This document shows positions 60,625 through 64,000 of a stretch of DNA of 64,000 nt, piece by piece. Location: contig NZ_CP061913.1 of NCBI RefSeq assembly GCF_019904175.1, positions 11,780,001 through 11,844,000 on the forward strand, read 5' to 3'. The stretch comes from Dactylosporangium vinaceum. GTDB taxonomy: Bacteria > Actinomycetota > Actinomycetes > Mycobacteriales > Micromonosporaceae. Made by a program: the position numbers and the translations under genes. Every line of letters begins with the position of its first letter. Within the stretch, counting starts at the first letter, position 1. The notes beneath the pieces are model-generated. The model was not told where the DNA came from and made no database searches. It was given only the letters and a program-made list of their open reading frames with translations.

Positions 60625-61415
60625 AGGACGCCATGTACGAGGCGAGCGACACCCCGCCGCCCACCACCATCGACGTCGATCGCCTGATCGCCGGCGAACG
60701 CCGCCGCACCCACGGCCTGCGACTGGCCGGCGTCGTCGCCGGGCTGACCGTGCTGGCGCTCGGCGCGACCCTGATGCCCCGCTACTTCGGCGACAACCTG
60801 GCCCCGCCCGTCGTCGCCGCGGCCCCGACGTCCGCCGCGTCTCCCGGGTCATCGCCGCGGCCGACCCCGACGTGGCTCGACCCGATGGTCATCGTCCTGC
60901 CGTCCCAGCTGGGCTCGCTGCCGCCGCCCGAGGCCCCCTGCTCCGTCGCGGGGCACGGCGCGCCGCCCCGCCGACCCATGCCGAAGTCGTGTGACGACAT
61001 GGCCACGTTCCTGACGGCGACGTTCGCCGCCAACCTGCCGGACGAGATCCTCTACGACTTCCCGGCCCCCCGGTTCGTGCGCGACCCGAGTGTGGCGATG
61101 GGCTTCGCCGGCGGCCGGGACTACGTCAAGGACGGCCACCGCTTCGCGTTCCTGGTGCGGCTCGTCGCCAGCCCGGACGACCAGGCCGGCTGGGCGGACC
61201 GGCACCCGTGTGCGGCCGGGTGCCGGGTGGAGACGGTGAACGGCCTGACCGTGCACGTCACCAACGAGCGCAGGATCGAGACGTACAAGGCCGACGGCAC
61301 CGAAGTCACCATCGAGGTGCAGGTCGACGAGCCCGGCTTCCGGCCGTTCGCCGTGGACTCGATGATCAGGTCGGCCGGCGCACGGGAGACCACGCTCTAT
61401 CCGACCTGGTTCTGA
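60615..61415 (+). CDS. Membrane protein, probable cognate of the ECF sigma factor
   Basis: A 266-residue protein. It has a short cytoplasmic N-terminus (MDLKDAMYEASDTPPPTTID), one membrane helix (RLAGVVAGLTVLALGATLMP), a Pro-rich linker and an extracytoplasmic domain of about 170 residues with Cys pairs (PCSVAGHG, CAAGCRV). The overlap with the sigma gene and this topology suggest a transmembrane regulator. No zinc anti-sigma motif is visible, so the role is inferred from context. Confidence 0.72.
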   Translation: MDLKDAMYEASDTPPPTTIDVDRLIAGERRRTHGLRLAGVVAGLTVLALGATLMPRYFGDNLAPPVVAAAPTSAASPGSSPRPTPTWLDPMVIVLPSQLGSLPPPEAPCSVAGHGAPPRRPMPKSCDDMATFLTATFAANLPDEILYDFPAPRFVRDPSVAMGFAGGRDYVKDGHRFAFLVRLVASPDDQAGWADRHPCAAGCRVETVNGLTVHVTNERRIETYKADGTEVTIEVQVDEPGFRPFAVDSMIRSAGARETTLYPTWF

Positions 61416-62689
61416 GCGATCCGCTCGGCCGTGACCGCGGTGATGGCCCGGCCGCGGACCTGCGAGACGGTGAACCGCCAGTCCTGGACGGTCACCGTCT
61501 CGCCGGGGCCGGTCGGCAGCTTGCCCAGCCGGGCCAGCACCAGCCCGGCGACGGTGGTGAACGGCGCGTCCGGCCCGATCTCCAGCGAGATGCGCACGTC
61601 CTCCAGGTCGTGGATCGGGAAGGTGCCCGGCAGCAGCACGGTGCCGTCGGCGTTCTCGCGGACAGGGGAGCCGGCGGCCGGGCCGGGCAGCGCGCCGACC
61701 ACCTCGGCGACCGCGTCGGTGAGCGTCACGATGCCGTCGATGGCGCCGCGCTCGTCGACGACGAGCGCAAGCTCCTGCCGCTCGGCCTTGAACCGCTGCA
61801 GGGCGTCGGCGACCGGGAGCGACTCCGGCAGCAGCAGGGCCGGGCGCATGACGTCGCGGACGGTGCCGCCGGCCGCTGCCGAGTTGGCGGCCCGCACGAG
61901 ATCGGCCCAGTGCACGATCCCGGCGGCGCTGTCCAGGTCGCCGTTCTCGATGACCGGGGCCCGGGCATGGCCGGACGCGGCCAGCTCGGCCGCCGCCTGC
62001 GCCACCGGCGTCGCCGCCTGCAGCGCGAAGACCATCGGCCGCGGCACCAGCACGGCCCGGAGGCTCCGCGCGGCGATCTCGACCGCGCCTGAGATGATCT
62101 CGCGCTGCTGGCGCGTGAAGGTGGGCTGGGACGCGACGAGGTCCCGCAGCTCCTCCGGCCCGATCTCGTCCTGGCGGCGGCGCGGGTCGGCTCCGGCCGC
62201 GCGCACGACGAGGTCACTGGCCGAGGTGAGCACCCAGTTGGCCGGGCGCAGCAGCGCGGAGAGCGCCCGCAGCGGCCGGGCCACGGCCATCGCCCAGCCC
62301 TCCGCCCGCTGCATCGCGATCCGCTTCGGGGCGAGCTCGCCGATGACCAGGGTGACGAAGGTGAGCACCAGGGTGACCAGGACGATCGAGACCGGGCCGG
62401 CCGCGCCGCCGAGGAAGCCAAGCGCCGGCCGGACCGGCTCGGCCAGGGAGACCGCGGCCGTGGCCGAGGCCAGGAACCCGGCGAGCGTGATGCCGATCTG
62501 GATGGTGGACAGGAAGCGGTTCGGGTCGCGGGCAAGGCGGGCCAGGGCCCGGCCGGCACCGTCGCGGCGCTCGAGGCGGCGCAGCTGCCCCTCGCGCAGG
62601 GAGATGAGGGCCATCTCGCTGCCGGCGAAGGCCGCGTTGAGCAAGGTCAGCAGTAGGACCAGGGTCAGTTCAAACCAGACGTTGTCCAT
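61397..62689 (-). CDS. CNNM/CorC (hemolysin-type) transporter-associated protein
   Basis: A 430-residue protein. The N-terminal DUF21/CNNM domain has three or four helices (NAAFAGSEMALISLREGQL). A CBS pair follows (VPRPMVFALQAATPVAQAAA, VRDVMRPALLLPESLP). The C-terminal CorC_HlyC domain includes VLLPGTFPIHDLED. CNNM proteins move or regulate Mg. It converges with the preceding gene, with a 19 bp tail overlap. Confidence 0.92.
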   Translation of the reverse strand: MDNVWFELTLVLLLTLLNAAFAGSEMALISLREGQLRRLERRDGAGRALARLARDPNRFLSTIQIGITLAGFLASATAAVSLAEPVRPALGFLGGAAGPVSIVLVTLVLTFVTLVIGELAPKRIAMQRAEGWAMAVARPLRALSALLRPANWVLTSASDLVVRAAGADPRRRQDEIGPEELRDLVASQPTFTRQQREIISGAVEIAARSLRAVLVPRPMVFALQAATPVAQAAAELAASGHARAPVIENGDLDSAAGIVHWADLVRAANSAAAGGTVRDVMRPALLLPESLPVADALQRFKAERQELALVVDERGAIDGIVTLTDAVAEVVGALPGPAAGSPVRENADGTVLLPGTFPIHDLEDVRISLEIGPDAPFTTVAGLVLARLGKLPTGPGETVTVQDWRFTVSQVRGRAITAVTAERIAQNQVG

Positions 62690-62732
62690 CGGACGACCGA
62701 GAATAACGCCACGAGCTGGAAGAAACCTGGGT

Positions 62733-64000
62733 TCACCTGGGGAAAAGCTGACGATGCATGATCTTGCCGGTGGCGTTGCGGGGCAGCCCGGCAACGAAGT
62801 ACACGTCGCGCGGCACGGAGAAGCGGGCCAGCCGGTGCCTGACGTACTCGCGGACGGCGTCGGCGTCGACGGTCTCCCCCGGGTGCAGCGCGATCCACGC
62901 GGCCAGCCGCTGCCCGAACTCCTGGTCCGGCACGCCGGCCACGGCCACCTCGCGGACCTGCGGCAGCTCGGCGATCACGTCCTCGACGGCGGCCGGGTAG
63001 ACGTTCTCGCCGCCGGAGATGACCATGTCGTCCTCGCGGCCGTCGATGAAGAGCAGCCCGTCGGCGTCGAGGTGGCCGAGGTCACCGGTGGCGATGAGGT
63101 CGCCGTAGTACTCGCGGCCGGTGCCGTTGGTGTAACCCTCGAACAGCATGTCGTTGCCGACGAAGATCCGCCCGACCGCGCCCGTCGGCTGCGGGGCGCC
63201 GGCCGCGGACAGGATCGCCAGGCGGGTGCCGTGCGGCGGGCGGCCGGCCGTGCCCGGCGCGGCCCGCAGCTCCCGCGGGACGGCTATCGACGCCCACGAC
63301 GCCTCGGTGGAGCCGTACAGGTTGTAGAGCACGTCGCCGTACACGTCCATGAAGCGGGTGGCGAGCGGGCCGGGCAGCGCGGAGCCGGAGACCGCGACCA
63401 CCCTGAGTGTCGGCGTCGGCACCGTAGGCGCCTCCAGGATCCGCTGGAGCATCACCGGCACCGCGAACAGCGACGTGCAGGCGTGCGCGTTGACCGCGGC
63501 CAGCGCGGTCGCGGGGGCGAAGCGGCGGGTCAGCACGATGGTGCCGCGCAGCGCGAGCGAGATCTGCAGGGCGGCCAGGCCCCACGTGTGGAACAGCGGC
63601 GCGGCCACGAACATCCGGTCGCCCGCATTGAGCGGGATCCGCGACACGACCGAGGCCAGCGGGGCCAGCCCGGCCGGGTTGCGCCGCTTGGCCCCCTTCG
63701 GCGCGCCGGTCGTGCCGCTGGTCAGCACGACGATCGAGCCGGGCTCGTCCGGCGGGGCGAGGTCGGCCGACGGCGAGCGGCCGATGAGCTCCTCGATCCG
63801 CTCTGTCGAAAGGCGCGGGAGATTCGGGGGTACCGCCGCAAGCATTTCCAGAAACGCCTCGTCATGCAGCAGCAGCTGCAGCCCCTGGTCGTGCGCGACG
63901 GCCTCGACCTGAGCGTTGCCCAGCCCCGTGTTCACCATCACGGCCTGCGCCCCGAGCGCGACAACGGCCATCATCAGCTCGATCATCGTCACGGAGTTTT
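62733..64000 (-). CDS. Acyl-CoA synthetase (AMP-forming), truncated at right edge
   Basis: At least 422 residues are visible; the N-terminus lies outside the window. The AMP-binding P-loop is VVLTSGTTGAPKGAKR. YGSTEASWAS, TGDLGHLDADGLLFIDGR and GGENVYPAAVEDVI are the later signature motifs. GKIMHRQL has the catalytic Lys. It activates a carboxylic acid to its CoA ester through an acyl-adenylate. The substrate cannot be told from sequence. Confidence 0.92.
   Translation of the reverse strand, partial: NSVTMIELMMAVVALGAQAVMVNTGLGNAQVEAVAHDQGLQLLLHDEAFLEMLAAVPPNLPRLSTERIEELIGRSPSADLAPPDEPGSIVVLTSGTTGAPKGAKRRNPAGLAPLASVVSRIPLNAGDRMFVAAPLFHTWGLAALQISLALRGTIVLTRRFAPATALAAVNAHACTSLFAVPVMLQRILEAPTVPTPTLRVVAVSGSALPGPLATRFMDVYGDVLYNLYGSTEASWASIAVPRELRAAPGTAGRPPHGTRLAILSAAGAPQPTGAVGRIFVGNDMLFEGYTNGTGREYYGDLIATGDLGHLDADGLLFIDGREDDMVISGGENVYPAAVEDVIAELPQVREVAVAGVPDQEFGQRLAAWIALHPGETVDADAVREYVRHRLARFSVPRDVYFVAGLPRNATGKIMHRQLFPR

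Noticed and set aside
1..64000. CRISPR arrays, insertion sequences and rRNA genes
   Set aside because: No regularly spaced identical repeats, transposase-like frames or rRNA sequence were seen on reading.

Overview
The window is high-GC, densely coded DNA from an actinomycete (Actinomycetota). Lineage markers include a Bpa-type proteasome activator ending in GQYL, a GuaB1-type IMPDH-like enzyme with CBS domains, a DUF5926 protein, two LytR-CpsA-Psr enzymes and a SigE-family ECF sigma factor. Many genes start with GTG or TTG, many overlap by 4 bp, and a large set looks leaderless (a TANNNT hexamer ending 6-7 nt before the start codon). I cannot name the genus. pheA, a cyclophilin next to a rhomboid protease, and a 15/16 match to the ParB site parS suggest, but do not prove, an origin-proximal region.

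Layout. 1-3.2 kb: carotenoid genes, with crtB (partial, minus) divergent from crtI-idi and a LitR/CarH-like B12-binding MerR regulator, all translationally coupled or tightly packed. 3.3-4.2 kb: polysaccharide deacetylase lipoprotein. 4.3-7.3 kb: tRNA cluster Glu-Asp-Phe followed by a small composite island. The 3' half of tRNA-Phe is repeated three times; the two segments between the copies each carry a Uma2-type nuclease gene, and the second also holds a broken toxin-antitoxin-like pair. 7.4-15 kb: Bpa, a hydrolase, two branched-chain-type solute-binding lipoproteins (one apparently circularly permuted), a thioesterase, a small calcium-loop repeat protein and a membrane-anchored metallopeptidase. 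15-25 kb: HAD phosphatases, small membrane proteins, OsmC, minimal zincin, two AIM24 proteins, prephenate dehydratase, ACT, PAS and NERD proteins, arginine deiminase.

25-33 kb: DUF5926, a soluble histidine kinase with a small HATPase partner, rhodanese, glycerophosphodiesterase, two LCP ligases and a UDP-glucuronate decarboxylase-like epimerase (cell-wall and surface functions). 33-46 kb: two DUF485 plus sodium/solute symporter modules (one behind a CRP-like site) around an ABC exporter, followed by a DUF4153 membrane protein, an OmpR-type two-component pair and a LytS/LytTR-type pair. 46-53 kb: surface polysaccharide cluster (polyprenyl phosphosugar transferase, DUF2142 membrane protein, GT4 glycosyltransferase, flippase-like protein) interrupted by an Fpg/Nei glycosylase. 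53-64 kb: GuaB1 divergent from a stand-alone CBS protein, an aminotransferase, CorA, a YtxH-like protein, cyclophilin, rhomboid, an ECF sigma factor with an overlapping anti-sigma-like gene, a CNNM/CorC protein and a truncated acyl-CoA synthetase at the right edge.

The most unusual observations are the lobe-swapped solute-binding protein at 11636-12982, the tRNA-Phe accretion island with its TGTAGCAAC repeats, the candidate light/B12 operator between crtB and crtI, the parS-like site, and the shared leaderless promoter architecture. All protein assignments come from reading motifs; no database search was run.
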